From contig UQKO01000058.1 in assembly GCA_900541575.1 (NCBI GenBank), positions 1-15,964 of the forward strand: 15,964 nucleotides of DNA, in the 5' to 3' direction. Positions 1-8,208 of this stretch are shown piece by piece (positions within the stretch are counted from its first letter, which is position 1; every line of letters begins with the position of its first letter). A program made the position numbers and the translations under genes. The notes beneath the pieces were generated by a model, which did no database searches, was not told where the DNA came from, and worked only from the letters and a program-made list of their open reading frames with translations. The DNA comes from an uncultured Prevotella sp. GTDB lineage: Bacteria; Bacteroidota; Bacteroidia; Bacteroidales; Bacteroidaceae.

Positions 1-100
1 CATTTTAGCGGCTCAGCTTCGCTTCGCCGCTTTCATCTGCAAACTTAGTGCTATGTGCACCATTGGGCTTTCAGCCCGCCCTTGCTAAATCCGAAAATTG
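1..100 (+). repeat. Partial copy of an interspersed palindromic repeat
   Basis: The stretch contains a short hairpin (AGCGGC at 7-12 with GCCGCT at 26-31), then ATTGGGCTTTCAGCCCG (62-78; internal hairpin GGGCT/AGCCC) and, six bases later, CTAAATCCGAAAA (85-97 approximately). The same ending, TTCAGCCCG, about six to seven variable bases, then CTAAATCCGAAA, recurs at 6247-6273 and in reverse at 10676-10703. This marks it as the right-hand end of a dispersed repeat family. No gene is visible here. Confidence 0.7.
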
Positions 101-228
101 AATTATATTATATATGAGTTTTTGTGGGCGACGCTGAAATGACACTGCAAAACCACTTCCATGACCCCGAAAAACACACCAAGAAGAGAAAAGAAGAAGA
201 AAAACCCTAAGTTTCAAAAAAAATCGTG

Positions 229-236
229 TATATTTG
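229..236 (+). promoter_or_regulatory. Bacteroidetes-type -7 promoter box for secDF
   Basis: TATATTTG matches the Bacteroidetes -7 consensus TAnnTTTG and is followed by CACGC. The same TTTGCACGC extension occurs at the promoter before 3973. No convincing -33 TTTG is seen. Transcription would start near 243, leaving a leader of about 105 nt before secDF. Confidence 0.6.
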
Positions 237-255
237 CACGCTAAACAGTGTGAAC

Positions 256-300
256 ATGGGTGAACTATACCCTGAAGTTAACCGCACTGGCACTCCATAG
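256..300 (+). other. Possible 14-codon leader reading frame upstream of secDF
   Basis: ATG at 256 opens a frame of 14 codons (MGELYPEVNRTGTP) that stops at TAG 298-300, wholly inside the predicted secDF leader and 48 bp before the secDF start. Short regulatory leader peptides before sec genes are known elsewhere (SecM for secA, VemP for secDF2). This one is much shorter, lacks a signal sequence and shows no recognised arrest motif. It may be chance; only its position speaks for it. Confidence 0.2.
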
Positions 301-348
301 GAGACGAAAAATAATATCAAAACAAAACAATAAACACACAATCAAACA

Positions 349-3300
349 ATGCAAAACAAAGGATTTGTTAAAGTAATCGCTGTGTTGCTCTCCTTGATTT
401 GCTTGATGTATCTCAGTTTCTCGATCCCTACGCATAAGTATGAATCAGAAGCAGAGAGACTCACAGCACAGGGCAAGGACGGCGCAGCCTACCTTGACTC
501 CATGCGCAACCAGACCGTATGGTTGGGCAAGACCCTCAAAGACTGCGAAACACTGCAGATCGGTCTCGGCCTCGACCTCAAAGGCGGTATGAACGTGGTG
601 CTCGAGGTGAGCGTACCCGACGTGGTGAAGAACCTCGCTGGCGAAAGCGCTAACGACCCTCAGTTCAAGGAAGCCTATGCCAAAGCTTCGGCCGTGGCAA
701 AAAAGGGCGACGTAGACTTCGTAGATGCTTTCGTGGATAGCTACCAACAAGTGGCTGGCAAAAACAAGCTCGGCGGTATTTTCGCTGCAAAGCTCGGCGA
801 GAAAAACATCTCGTACAATTCTTCTGATGCCGACGTAAAGAAGGTGCTCAACGAAGAGGTGAACACTGCCGTAGAGAATTCTAACAAGGTGGTTCGTTCA
901 CGTATCGACCGTTTCGGTGTGGCACAGCCCAACATCCAAATCCTTCGCGGTAAAGGCCAAATCGGCCAAATCATGGTGGAAATGCCGGGTATCAAAGAGC
1001 CCGAACGTGTGCGTAAGCTCCTCCAGGGTAGCGCCAACCTCGAGTTCTGGGAGACCTATAGCTTACAGGAAGTGCAGTCGGCTCTCCAAGCCCTCGACAC
1101 CCGATTGGCTAAGGGAACTAGCACCGCAGATACCACTCAAGCCGACTCTGCTAAGGCTGCAACTGCTAAAGCAGAAGCCACCCAAAAGCAGGGCGCTAAA
1201 GAACAGCATCCCCTCTTCTCTAAGCTCGCACAGATCCAGGGCATGAGCCCCACCAACTGCGTAGTGGGCTATGCTACCGCACGCGACACCGCTGCCATCA
1301 ACGCTCTGATTCAGAGCGCAGAAGCCAAAGCCGTGCTCCCCGCCGACCTCCACTTGGCATGGGGCGTAAAGGCTCCTTCAGGCATGCAGGCCAACGTGTT
1401 TGAACTCTACGCACTGCGCACCGTAAACGGACAACCTTCTATGCAGGGCGACGTGATAGCCGATGCTAAGGATGACTTCGATCAAAACCACCAACCCATC
1501 GTGAGCATGACAATGACCACGAACGGCGCACGCGACTGGGCTTCGCTCACAAAGAAGAACCTCAAGCGTTGCGTAGCTATCGTGCTCGACGGCTATGTAT
1601 ATAGCGCTCCCGTGGTGCAAAACGAAATCTCTGGCGGTACATCGCAAATCTCTGGCCACTTCACCGTGGAAGATACGCGCGACCTTGCCAACGTGCTCAA
1701 GAGCGGTAAGATGCCTGCCCCCACCAAGATTGTACAGGAAGAAACCGTAGGTCCGAGCCTCGGTGCAGCCTCTATCCAAGCGGGCTTCACTGCCTGCGTG
1801 GTGGCTTTCGTACTCTTGATGATATTCATGTGCTGCTTCTACGGAGTAATCCCTGGTATGGTAGCCAACATCGCATTGATCCTCAACTTCTTCTTCACCT
1901 TCGGTATTCTCACCTCATTCCAGGCTGCACTTACCATGAGCGGTATCGCCGGTATGGTGCTCTCGCTCGGTATGGCCGTGGATGCCAACGTGTTGATTTA
2001 CGAACGTACGAAAGAAGAACTTAAGGCTGGCAAGATGCTCAAGACTGCCCTAGCTGAAGGCTATGGCAACGCGTTCTCGGCCATCTTCGACTCCAACCTC
2101 ACCTCTATCATCACCGCCGTAATTCTCTACAACTTCGGTACAGGTCCCATCCGTGGTTTCGCCATGACACTGGGTATCGGTATTGTATGTTCATTCTTCA
2201 CCGCTGTGTGGGTGAGCCGCATCGTATTCGAACACTTCCTCAACAAGGATAAGTGGCTCGGACTGACCTTCAGCACACCGATATCGAAAAACTTCCTCGT
2301 AGGCAAGCACATCAACTTCATGAAGAAGGGCAAGACGAGCATCTTGATGTTCATCGTAGCAGCAGTGGTAGCTCTCGGCTTCCTCTTCACTCGCGGACTG
2401 AGCAGCGGTATCGACTTCACTGGTGGTCGCAACTATGTGATTGAATTTGAGCAGAAGGGTGTAACTCCCGAACAGGTGCAACAGGCCGTAGCAGCCAAGG
2501 TGAACGCCAAGGATCCCAACGCCGTAGTGACCGCTATCGCTATCACAACGACGAGCAACGACGCCGTACGCCTCTCGACCAACTACCGCATTGACGACGA
2601 CAGCGAGGATATTGACCAAGAAGTAGAACACTTTATCTACAATGCTCTGCACGACGCTAAGCTCATCAAGGCTGACGAAGCCACCTTCATCGATCGCGAC
2701 AACCACACAGGTGGTTCCATCGTATCAGCCCAAAAGGTAGGTCCTACCGTGGCAGCCGATATGACACGCGGCGCCATTGTGGCTGTATTGCTCTCGCTCG
2801 TGGCCATCTTTATCTACATCCTCGTGCGTTTCCGCAATATTGCCTTCTCAGTAGGTAGCGTAGTAGCGCTGTTCTTCGATACCCTCCTCGTGATGGGCGT
2901 CTACAGCATCTGCTGGGGTTGGATAGGCTTCTCGCTCGAAGTAGACCAAACCTTTATCGGTGCCATCCTGACTGTGATTGGTTACTCTATCAACGATAAG
3001 GTGGTGGTATTCGACCGTATGCGCGAAAACCTCCAGCTCCATCCGAAGCAAAACATCTGGGATCTCTTTAATGACTCGCTCAACAGCACACTGACACGTA
3101 CGGTGATTACCTCAACCACCACTCTGCTCGTGCTCATCTGCATCTTCATCCTGGGTGGCGATAGCATTCGTTCATTCTCGTTTGCTATGATTCTGGGTGT
3201 CATCTTCGGTACATGCTCTTCTATCTTCCTTGCCGCTCCGATTGCTTACCGCACTTTGAGCCGCAAAAAGAAAGGCGAAGCAGAACCCGTAAAGGAATAA
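349..3300 (+). CDS. secDF: Protein translocase subunit SecDF (fused SecD-SecF)
   Basis: An inner-membrane RND-type partner of SecYEG that uses the proton gradient to pull exported proteins across the membrane. At 983 residues it has the length expected of the fused form usual in Bacteroidetes. The SecD half begins with a membrane helix (about 8-26) and has the LDLKGGM motif at 75-81. An Ala/Thr/Lys/Gln-rich low-complexity insert lies at about 252-285 within the periplasmic region. A membrane bundle from about 475 includes AVDANVLIYER (543-553). The SecF half starts near 660 with a helix, then GIDFTGG (687-693), and the paired SINDKVVVFDR motif at 880-890. Aspartates D545 and D883 sit in the motifs that hold the proton-relay residues in this family. 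The start is preceded by A-rich sequence with no Shine-Dalgarno, as is normal for the phylum. Transcribed alone, between its own promoter and terminator. Confidence 0.97.
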   Translation: MQNKGFVKVIAVLLSLICLMYLSFSIPTHKYESEAERLTAQGKDGAAYLDSMRNQTVWLGKTLKDCETLQIGLGLDLKGGMNVVLEVSVPDVVKNLAGESANDPQFKEAYAKASAVAKKGDVDFVDAFVDSYQQVAGKNKLGGIFAAKLGEKNISYNSSDADVKKVLNEEVNTAVENSNKVVRSRIDRFGVAQPNIQILRGKGQIGQIMVEMPGIKEPERVRKLLQGSANLEFWETYSLQEVQSALQALDTRLAKGTSTADTTQADSAKAATAKAEATQKQGAKEQHPLFSKLAQIQGMSPTNCVVGYATARDTAAINALIQSAEAKAVLPADLHLAWGVKAPSGMQANVFELYALRTVNGQPSMQGDVIADAKDDFDQNHQPIVSMTMTTNGARDWASLTKKNLKRCVAIVLDGYVYSAPVVQNEISGGTSQISGHFTVEDTRDLANVLKSGKMPAPTKIVQEETVGPSLGAASIQAGFTACVVAFVLLMIFMCCFYGVIPGMVANIALILNFFFTFGILTSFQAALTMSGIAGMVLSLGMAVDANVLIYERTKEELKAGKMLKTALAEGYGNAFSAIFDSNLTSIITAVILYNFGTGPIRGFAMTLGIGIVCSFFTAVWVSRIVFEHFLNKDKWLGLTFSTPISKNFLVGKHINFMKKGKTSILMFIVAAVVALGFLFTRGLSSGIDFTGGRNYVIEFEQKGVTPEQVQQAVAAKVNAKDPNAVVTAIAITTTSNDAVRLSTNYRIDDDSEDIDQEVEHFIYNALHDAKLIKADEATFIDRDNHTGGSIVSAQKVGPTVAADMTRGAIVAVLLSLVAIFIYILVRFRNIAFSVGSVVALFFDTLLVMGVYSICWGWIGFSLEVDQTFIGAILTVIGYSINDKVVVFDRMRENLQLHPKQNIWDLFNDSLNSTLTRTVITSTTTLLVLICIFILGGDSIRSFSFAMILGVIFGTCSSIFLAAPIAYRTLSRKKKGEAEPVKE

Positions 3301-3357
3301 GTATCTCTCCATACTTTTATTGTTTTCATTAGAAATTCTTTTGAAATACATTTTTTT

Positions 3358-3393
3358 CTCCCCGCAGACTATATGTCTACGGGGAGTTTTTTT
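3358..3393 (+). terminator. Intrinsic terminator of secDF
   Basis: A 12-bp stem with one mismatch (CTCCCCGCAGAC 3358-3369 with GTCTACGGGGAG 3375-3386), a five-base loop and seven Ts (3387-3393). The distance of 57 bp after the secDF stop fits. Confidence 0.92.
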
Positions 3394-3400
3394 CGCTTTC

Positions 3401-3446
3401 AAGTAATAAGCAATGGATTTTCAAGTAATAAGTAAAAAGTAATAAG
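3401..3446 (+). repeat. Three copies of AAGTAATAAG
   Basis: Identical 10-mers AAGTAATAAG lie at 3401-3410, 3423-3432 and 3437-3446, with irregular spacing and A/T-rich filler. Function unknown; probably a simple-sequence expansion between genes. Confidence 0.7.
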
Positions 3447-3470
3447 TAATACATCCTTGCAGTTCCCCCT

Positions 3471-3650
3471 TTTCAGCCAATACTGGGGGCCCATAGGCAG
3501 TGGGGGCGAAGCGTCTCGCTTCGGCGCGGTGGCGAGGGGTTCAATGCCCCGTGCCACCGCAAAAGTCAATGAATTCTTTTGCCCCGCTTCGGCATCGAGC
3601 CTCGCGTGTCAAACCGAAGCGGGACGCTTCGCCCCCAGTATCGGCTGAAA
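3471..3650. repeat. 180-bp GC-rich nested palindrome
   Basis: The outer arms are TTTCAGCCAATACTGGGGGC (3471-3490) and its near-complement 3631-3650 (one mismatch). A second 23-bp pair lies at 3502-3524 and 3614-3636 (one mismatch). The interior has its own perfect hairpin GCGGTGGC 3526-3533 / GCCACCGC 3553-3560, continued by GGGG 3536-3539 / CCCC 3547-3550, and a further alternative pair CCCGCTTCGG 3583-3592 / CCGAAGCGGG 3614-3623. The piece ATAGGCAGTGGGGGC (3493-3507) recurs at 10338-10352. Open frames across it come from GC-rich symmetry and look non-coding. Confidence 0.85.
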
Positions 3651-3806
3651 GCCTACCCCATTGTAATACCTCCAACCTAATTGTAATACTTTATACTTCA
3701 CACTTAATACTTTCATCCTAAGCCCTCCGACCCCGGTAAACCCAAGAAATACCGGTACAAACCACTTGAATATCAAGAAAACCAGAGATATTGACATAAT
3801 TTTTCG

Positions 3807-3814
3807 TACCTTTG
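3807..3814 (+). promoter_or_regulatory. Bacteroidetes-type -7 promoter box for the 3973-6004 operon
   Basis: TACCTTTG is a perfect TAnnTTTG match followed by CACGC, as at the secDF promoter. No clear -33 box. Transcription would start near 3821, giving a leader of about 150 nt. That leader has a 38-codon frame (3827-3943) with no protein-like character. Confidence 0.65.
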
Positions 3815-3972
3815 CACGCAGTAAGGATGGAGAACGCACTACCAGCATCCACGTTCACAACAAGACATCTAACCATTCATGCTTTTAGATTCAGCATTCT
3901 CCTCCCCCCCACAAAAACTAAACCCTGCCCACCCTCGCGGTGAACCACACCCCAAGCAGCAAACCCATTTAT

Positions 3973-5184
3973 ATGAAACTCATACACCCCCTTCTCATCG
4001 CAACCCTCTCCCTCAGCACCCTCAACTCCTGCATACAGGACGAACCGCTTAACGCAGAGTGTGACATCACGGGAGTAGACGAAACGTGGTTACAAGAACA
4101 CAGAAACATTCTCTCGACCGACCCTAATATCGAGAATCAACGCGTTACCTTCACGCTTGCCAACAGAAACATTGACCGCAGTGCGTTCGACCCGAAATTT
4201 ACCTTAACCCCTGGCGCTCGCATCACGGCTAACATTGATGGAAAGGAAGTAGAGGGTAATGGTATCATACGCAATTTTAATAATCCCCAAACTTATACCA
4301 CTCACTCCCAAGATGGTGCATGGAAAAAAGACTATGAAGTGATGTTTAGTTATCCTCCTATCATCACCGAAGAGTGGAACTTAGGATTTGAAAGCTTTGA
4401 ACTCGATCCCTCTCGTCGCTTTTACGAATGGTTTGAGATGGATGCCGCTACAGGCGAAAGGAACAACATTTGGTCGTCCGGCAACCCTGGCTACGACCTC
4501 ACGCTCGATAATATAGGTATACAAGAATACCCCACCGTGGCCATTGACAATGGCGTTCAAGGAAAAGGGCTTAAACTCACCACACGCGCCACAGGATGGA
4601 ACATGATGAAGATGCCTATCGCTGCAGGTAATCTGTTTATTGGTACTTTCAATGCTAGCAAAGCTGCCATGGGACAGACGCAAGCTTTGCAAGCGACACA
4701 ATTTGGCCTGCCTCTCGTAACAAAGAAGCCTTTGCGCTTGGAGGGCTATTATAAGTATAAAGCTGGGGAGGACTTCACCAACGCCAACTTTAAAGTACAG
4801 CCCACGCTTCACGACACAGCCGATATTTATGCTGTAGTCTATGAGATAGCAAGCAAGAGCGAGATGGAAGCCGACCCCAAAAAGAAGTTTGTAGCCCTTA
4901 ATGGTAAGGACGTGCTCAACTCCAAGCGTATCGTGCTCCTCGCTCGCATCGACAAACCTGTAGAGTTTCAAGGAAACATAGAGAATTTGGAGGAATCGGA
5001 GTGGATTCATTTTTCGGAAGAGTTCAAGCCCATGAATGGAAAAGAGTTTTCACTTGAGCGCATGGCCGACAGAGGTTATGCCATTGCTGTGGTGATGACC
5101 TCTAGCCGTGAGGGAGCTTATTTCAAGGGAGCAGTAGGTTCTACGCTCTACGTAGATGAAATCAAGATTATCAACGAAAAGTGA
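3973..5184 (+). CDS. PCMD-domain surface lipoprotein
   Basis: A 403-residue exported lipoprotein. The signal peptide MKLIHPLLIATLSLSTLNSC ends in a lipobox-like LNSC with C20 as the lipidated residue; Asn at -2 is unusual. Residues about 33-128 resemble the small beta domain that often precedes PCMD domains, with FTLTPGA and an INPQTYT-like FNNPQTYTTHSQDG. Residues about 133-400 match the putative carbohydrate metabolism domain (PCMD): a SGNPG motif, AAGNLFIGTF, LEGYYKYKAGEDF, DIYAVVYE and the closing GAVGSTLYVDEIKI. The domain is associated with glycan use in Bacteroidales but its activity is not established. I chose ATG 3973 because an in-frame GTG at 3940 would put 11 polar residues before the signal peptide. 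The beta-barrel gene follows 40 bp downstream, so the two are probably co-transcribed. Confidence 0.85.
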   Translation: MKLIHPLLIATLSLSTLNSCIQDEPLNAECDITGVDETWLQEHRNILSTDPNIENQRVTFTLANRNIDRSAFDPKFTLTPGARITANIDGKEVEGNGIIRNFNNPQTYTTHSQDGAWKKDYEVMFSYPPIITEEWNLGFESFELDPSRRFYEWFEMDAATGERNNIWSSGNPGYDLTLDNIGIQEYPTVAIDNGVQGKGLKLTTRATGWNMMKMPIAAGNLFIGTFNASKAAMGQTQALQATQFGLPLVTKKPLRLEGYYKYKAGEDFTNANFKVQPTLHDTADIYAVVYEIASKSEMEADPKKKFVALNGKDVLNSKRIVLLARIDKPVEFQGNIENLEESEWIHFSEEFKPMNGKEFSLERMADRGYAIAVVMTSSREGAYFKGAVGSTLYVDEIKIINEK

Positions 5185-5224
5185 CCCCTCAAAATCTTTC
5201 CCAATACCGACATACCTCTCCCTT

Positions 5225-6004
5225 ATGAAAAAAATATTATTACTTCTCGCTCTAACTTTTACCTATTGCAGTCTACAAGCTCAAAAGGTAAAGGAAGCTA
5301 AAGAAACAGACACAAACCTCATCAAAGCAGCACTGCGCGGTTGGCACGTACGTCTCGGCGCAGGGTTCAGCATAGGTGGCACATCGCCCATTCCCCTGCC
5401 CGCCGAAATTCGTAAAATCAATAGTTTCAACCCTACCCTCTGTATCCAACTCGAAGGTGCTGCGCACCGCAAATTCACTAAGCATTGGGGCACCATGATA
5501 GGTGTTCGCTTCGAGAACAAAGGCATGAAGACGGATGCCACGGTGAAGAACTATCACATGGAAGCCGTCAACGATGATGGATCTGGCAAGATTAATGGCG
5601 CATGGACAGGTAAGGTCAAGACGGAAGTCAATAACAAATACCTTACGTTCCCCATTTTGGCTACCTACTCTTTCAACGACCGTTGGCAAGTGCAAGCAGG
5701 TCCCTACTTCTCCTATCTTATCAATGGTTCGTTCAGCGGCGAAGCCTATGATGGCTACATTCGCAACCTTGACCCAACGGGGCAGAAAGCCGAAGTAGCT
5801 AGCGCATCGTACGACTTTTCTTCCAACCTACGTCGTTTCGCCTGGGGACTGCAAGTAGGTGGCGAGTTTAAGGCTTACAAGCACCTATCCGTATCAGCCA
5901 ACCTCAGTTGGGGATTCAACAGTATTTTCCCCTCCGACTTCGAGAGTGTCACCTTTAAGCTATTCCCCATCTACGGAACGCTGGGCTTCAACTATTTGTT
6001 CTAA
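5225..6004 (+). CDS. Outer-membrane beta-barrel protein (porin-like, PorT/OmpW type)
   Basis: A 259-residue exported protein. The signal peptide MKKILLLLALTFTYCSLQAQ is probably cut after A19. The mature part has alternating-hydrophobicity strands and aromatic girdles typical of eight- to ten-strand barrels: VRLGAGFSIGG, KHWGTMIGVRFENKGMKT, YLTFPILATYSFNDRWQVQAGPYFSYL, FAWGLQVGGEF. It ends in LGFNYLF, a C-terminal phenylalanine strand of the kind read by the BAM complex. The first ATG with a signal peptide is 5225; longer in-frame sequence upstream overlaps the previous gene and is hydrophilic. It lies 40 bp after the PCMD lipoprotein, so the two may form a surface pair, the barrel anchoring or feeding the lipoprotein's ligand. 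The family assignment is by pattern; the substrate is unknown. Confidence 0.8.
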   Translation: MKKILLLLALTFTYCSLQAQKVKEAKETDTNLIKAALRGWHVRLGAGFSIGGTSPIPLPAEIRKINSFNPTLCIQLEGAAHRKFTKHWGTMIGVRFENKGMKTDATVKNYHMEAVNDDGSGKINGAWTGKVKTEVNNKYLTFPILATYSFNDRWQVQAGPYFSYLINGSFSGEAYDGYIRNLDPTGQKAEVASASYDFSSNLRRFAWGLQVGGEFKAYKHLSVSANLSWGFNSIFPSDFESVTFKLFPIYGTLGFNYLF

Positions 6005-6017
6005 GGTGGTGTTCTAC

Positions 6018-6275
6018 TTTTGCCCTTTCAGGGCGTAACGTTCTTACATACGGGGAACCCAGGGCGCTGCCCTGGGCTATGAACAGACATTGGGCTTTCA
6101 GCCCGCGCTGACTGCTCAACACAAGCCGTTCCGTACAGATAGAGACACAAGTCCTAACCCAAGGTGAACTGAAAGTTCTAACCCAAGGTGGGCTTAATAG
6201 TCGAATGCAATCAAGCTTGCTTGAATTGCTGATACACTGCCGATAATTCAGCCCGCTCATACTAAATCCGAAATT
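6018..6275 (+). repeat. Interspersed palindromic repeat, long copy
   Basis: Four GC-rich hairpins in a row: TTTTGCCCTTTCAGGGCG (6018-6035), CCCAGGGCGCTGCCCTGGG (6058-6076), GGGCTTTCAGCCC (6092-6104), and later the near-palindrome CAATCAAGCTTGCTTGAATTG (6208-6228). It ends with TTCAGCCCG (6247-6255) and CTAAATCCGAAA (6262-6273). Inside it CTAACCCAAGGTG occurs twice (6153-6165, 6179-6191), 26 bp apart. Most of these blocks recur in the same order on the opposite strand at 10676-10823. No coding potential. No TAnnTTTG promoter was found between here and 6425. Confidence 0.85.
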
Positions 6276-6424
6276 AAGATGAGTATTCCCAACCACATGC
6301 CCGCGAGATAAGGAAACGACTTTCTTTAGAGAAAATTTAAATAATGTATTAATTCATGCCCATAGCGTGACCAAACACAGCACATTTCACAACCATAAGA
6401 ATACAAACAACAAACATCAACGAT

Positions 6425-8131
6425 ATGAAGAATTTTTTACTTGCATGTGTAGCCGTGGCAAGCAGTCTATCAGCTTTTGCCCAGACTGACGTTACCCCCG
6501 TGGTCAACAAGTACAGTGGCGATCTCTACATCAGCCTCAAGGTTGAAAATTACGATGAGAATTCCAAGATGGACGCCAAAGTAACCGTTTCGGCTTCAGA
6601 CGAAGCTGGAAAAGTAGACTTTTCACTTCCTAATTTCGCATTCGGCGGAATGCCTCTCGGCGACATTTTCTTGCCAGGAATCAGCATTTCACAGAAAGAA
6701 GACAAGTACGTATTCGCTGAAAACCCCGATGTACGCTTCAACTTCCTTGCTGGCACTCCCAACGAGATCGTAGCCGATGCTCACCTCAACGAGCAAAAGA
6801 GCTACATCAAGGGCGATAGCATCGTGGCTTACATCCCCGTTCAGTGGATTCAAGGCACACGCAAAACTCCCATCTACGTGCTCTTCAAGGGTAAGGTAGT
6901 CAATAACTTGGCTCTAGAATATGGTAGCTTCACCAATATTGAGAACTGGGAATATGGCAAACCTTGGGATAGCGTAAATGGCTATTTCGACCTTTCTGCA
7001 CTCGACGAAAGCGATGAGTTCTGGACGGCTTCTGGATATACCGCTGATGATTTCTATACTCCCAAGGGCTGGTGCATTGCCAACGTAACAGGTCTTAACG
7101 GCTTAGGTGCTACTGTGGTAGGCGCTCCTGAACAAACGAATACGGATGAGGATAATCCCGAATTTGCTGTGGCTCTCACCAACGCCGTCAACCCCATGAG
7201 GACCAATCAGATTGTTCCGGGCTATATGACCCTCGGCACTAGTTGGGCCACTGCCAACACCACGGATCTCAATAAAACCTCTGATGGCGGTGCTTTCGGT
7301 GGAATAGAATTCAAGGGAAAGCCAGATGCTATCCAGTTCGACTATACGCGTAGCCATGGCGATAAGAACGCAACAGAGCCTGCTACCGTAATTGCCTACC
7401 TTTGGAAAGGACAATACAAACAAGAAAACGTGCCTGGTAATACGAGTGCACCTACCACTTCTGTAACCATGTATGGCCGCGACCGCAGTATCCTTGGAAT
7501 GAAGACCACCGTAGGTGGCGCTCAAACTAAGAGCGAGGATGCCGCATGCATAGCCTCTGTGGTAAAAAGCATCGAGGGAGATCAAGCCTCATTCAAGACC
7601 ATGACCGTCGACCTCAATTATGGCGAATTTGCTGGCACGGACGTTCAGCCCGACTCGCTCAACATCATCTTCGCTGCCAACGACTACTTCGGCGACCGCA
7701 CAAAAATTGGCGAAGGCAACAAACTCGGCATCAACAACGTAAAATTCCTCTACTACCACGACATCAAAGACGTGACCTACGAGGGCAAAGCCGTTTCATT
7801 CTCTGAAGGAAATTCAGCAACTCTCACCTCTGTATATCATGCAGATGAACTCAAATTCACTAAGGTGGGCGAGGGTGCAACCATTATCAATAATTACGAC
7901 GAGAAAACGGGTGTGCTTACCATTCGCGTAGAAGCACAGAATATCCGCTTCAACCCCGAAGCTGTAACTACCTACACCATTCAGTTTGCTCTCGTGCCCG
8001 AAGCTATCAACGATGCTAAAGTCGAAATCGCTCCCGCAGCTAAGCAAAGCATCTATACGCTCGATGGCCGCCGCGCAGATTCTCCCGTGAAGGGCGTAAA
8101 CATCATCGGTGGTAAGAAGGTTATCAAGTAA
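6425..8131 (+). CDS. Exported calycin-like plus PCMD-like surface protein with T9SS-like C-terminus
   Basis: A 568-residue secreted protein with a signal peptide ending AFA-Q (cut after residue 19). Residues about 27-161 look like the calycin-like (lipocalin-type barrel) domain: YSGDLYISLKV, VDFSLPNFAFGGMPLGDI, KGDSIVAYIPVQW and PIYVLFKGKV. Residues about 165-445 resemble PCMD-type modules: NWEYGKPWD, GYMTLGTSWAT, DGGAFGGIEFKGKPDAIQFDY. Residues 447-521 (TYEGKAVSF...GVLTIRVEAQNI...YTIQF) form a module shared with the next gene. The last 27 residues, from IYTLDGRR to KKVIK, resemble the final strands of a T9SS sorting domain, but without the PNP motif of classical type A domains. Probably a cell-surface or secreted glycan-related protein; no catalytic residues can be named. 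Confidence 0.8.
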   Translation: MKNFLLACVAVASSLSAFAQTDVTPVVNKYSGDLYISLKVENYDENSKMDAKVTVSASDEAGKVDFSLPNFAFGGMPLGDIFLPGISISQKEDKYVFAENPDVRFNFLAGTPNEIVADAHLNEQKSYIKGDSIVAYIPVQWIQGTRKTPIYVLFKGKVVNNLALEYGSFTNIENWEYGKPWDSVNGYFDLSALDESDEFWTASGYTADDFYTPKGWCIANVTGLNGLGATVVGAPEQTNTDEDNPEFAVALTNAVNPMRTNQIVPGYMTLGTSWATANTTDLNKTSDGGAFGGIEFKGKPDAIQFDYTRSHGDKNATEPATVIAYLWKGQYKQENVPGNTSAPTTSVTMYGRDRSILGMKTTVGGAQTKSEDAACIASVVKSIEGDQASFKTMTVDLNYGEFAGTDVQPDSLNIIFAANDYFGDRTKIGEGNKLGINNVKFLYYHDIKDVTYEGKAVSFSEGNSATLTSVYHADELKFTKVGEGATIINNYDEKTGVLTIRVEAQNIRFNPEAVTTYTIQFALVPEAINDAKVEIAPAAKQSIYTLDGRRADSPVKGVNIIGGKKVIK

Positions 8132-8154
8132 ACTTTTATATTGACACATATCCT

Positions 8155-8190
8155 TAAGAGCCACTCTAGTCTGTAGAAGGGTGGCTCTTA
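8155..8190 (+). terminator. Hairpin between the tandem paralogs, weak terminator or processing site
   Basis: Perfect 10-bp stem TAAGAGCCAC (8155-8164) / GTGGCTCTTA (8181-8190) with a 16-base loop. No T tract follows on the + strand, so full termination is doubtful. It sits 18 bp before the next start and may limit read-through or stabilise the upstream message. Confidence 0.55.
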
Positions 8191-8208
8191 CTATAAATCA
8201 TAAAAAGA

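Noticed and set aside
2191..2706. 171-codon antisense frame inside secDF
   Set aside because: It is the shadow of a strongly conserved gene on the + strand.
3457..3721. Two overlapping + strand frames of 63 and 73 codons
   Set aside because: They run through the nested palindrome; openness comes from GC-rich symmetry and the peptides look random.
3827..3943. 38-codon frame in the leader of the 3973 gene
   Set aside because: Composition is not protein-like (Pro/Thr/His-rich from C-rich DNA) and there is no recognisable feature.
3940..3972. GTG start at 3940 extending the PCMD lipoprotein by 11 residues
   Set aside because: It would place polar residues before a complete lipoprotein signal peptide that begins at ATG 3973.
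4381..5010. 209-codon antisense frame inside the PCMD lipoprotein gene
   Set aside because: No family resemblance, and the + strand has clear conserved domains.
5988..6296. 102-codon minus-strand frame over the interspersed repeat
   Set aside because: The peptide is a translation of repeated hairpins (for example PWVRTFSSPWVRTC) and has no start context.
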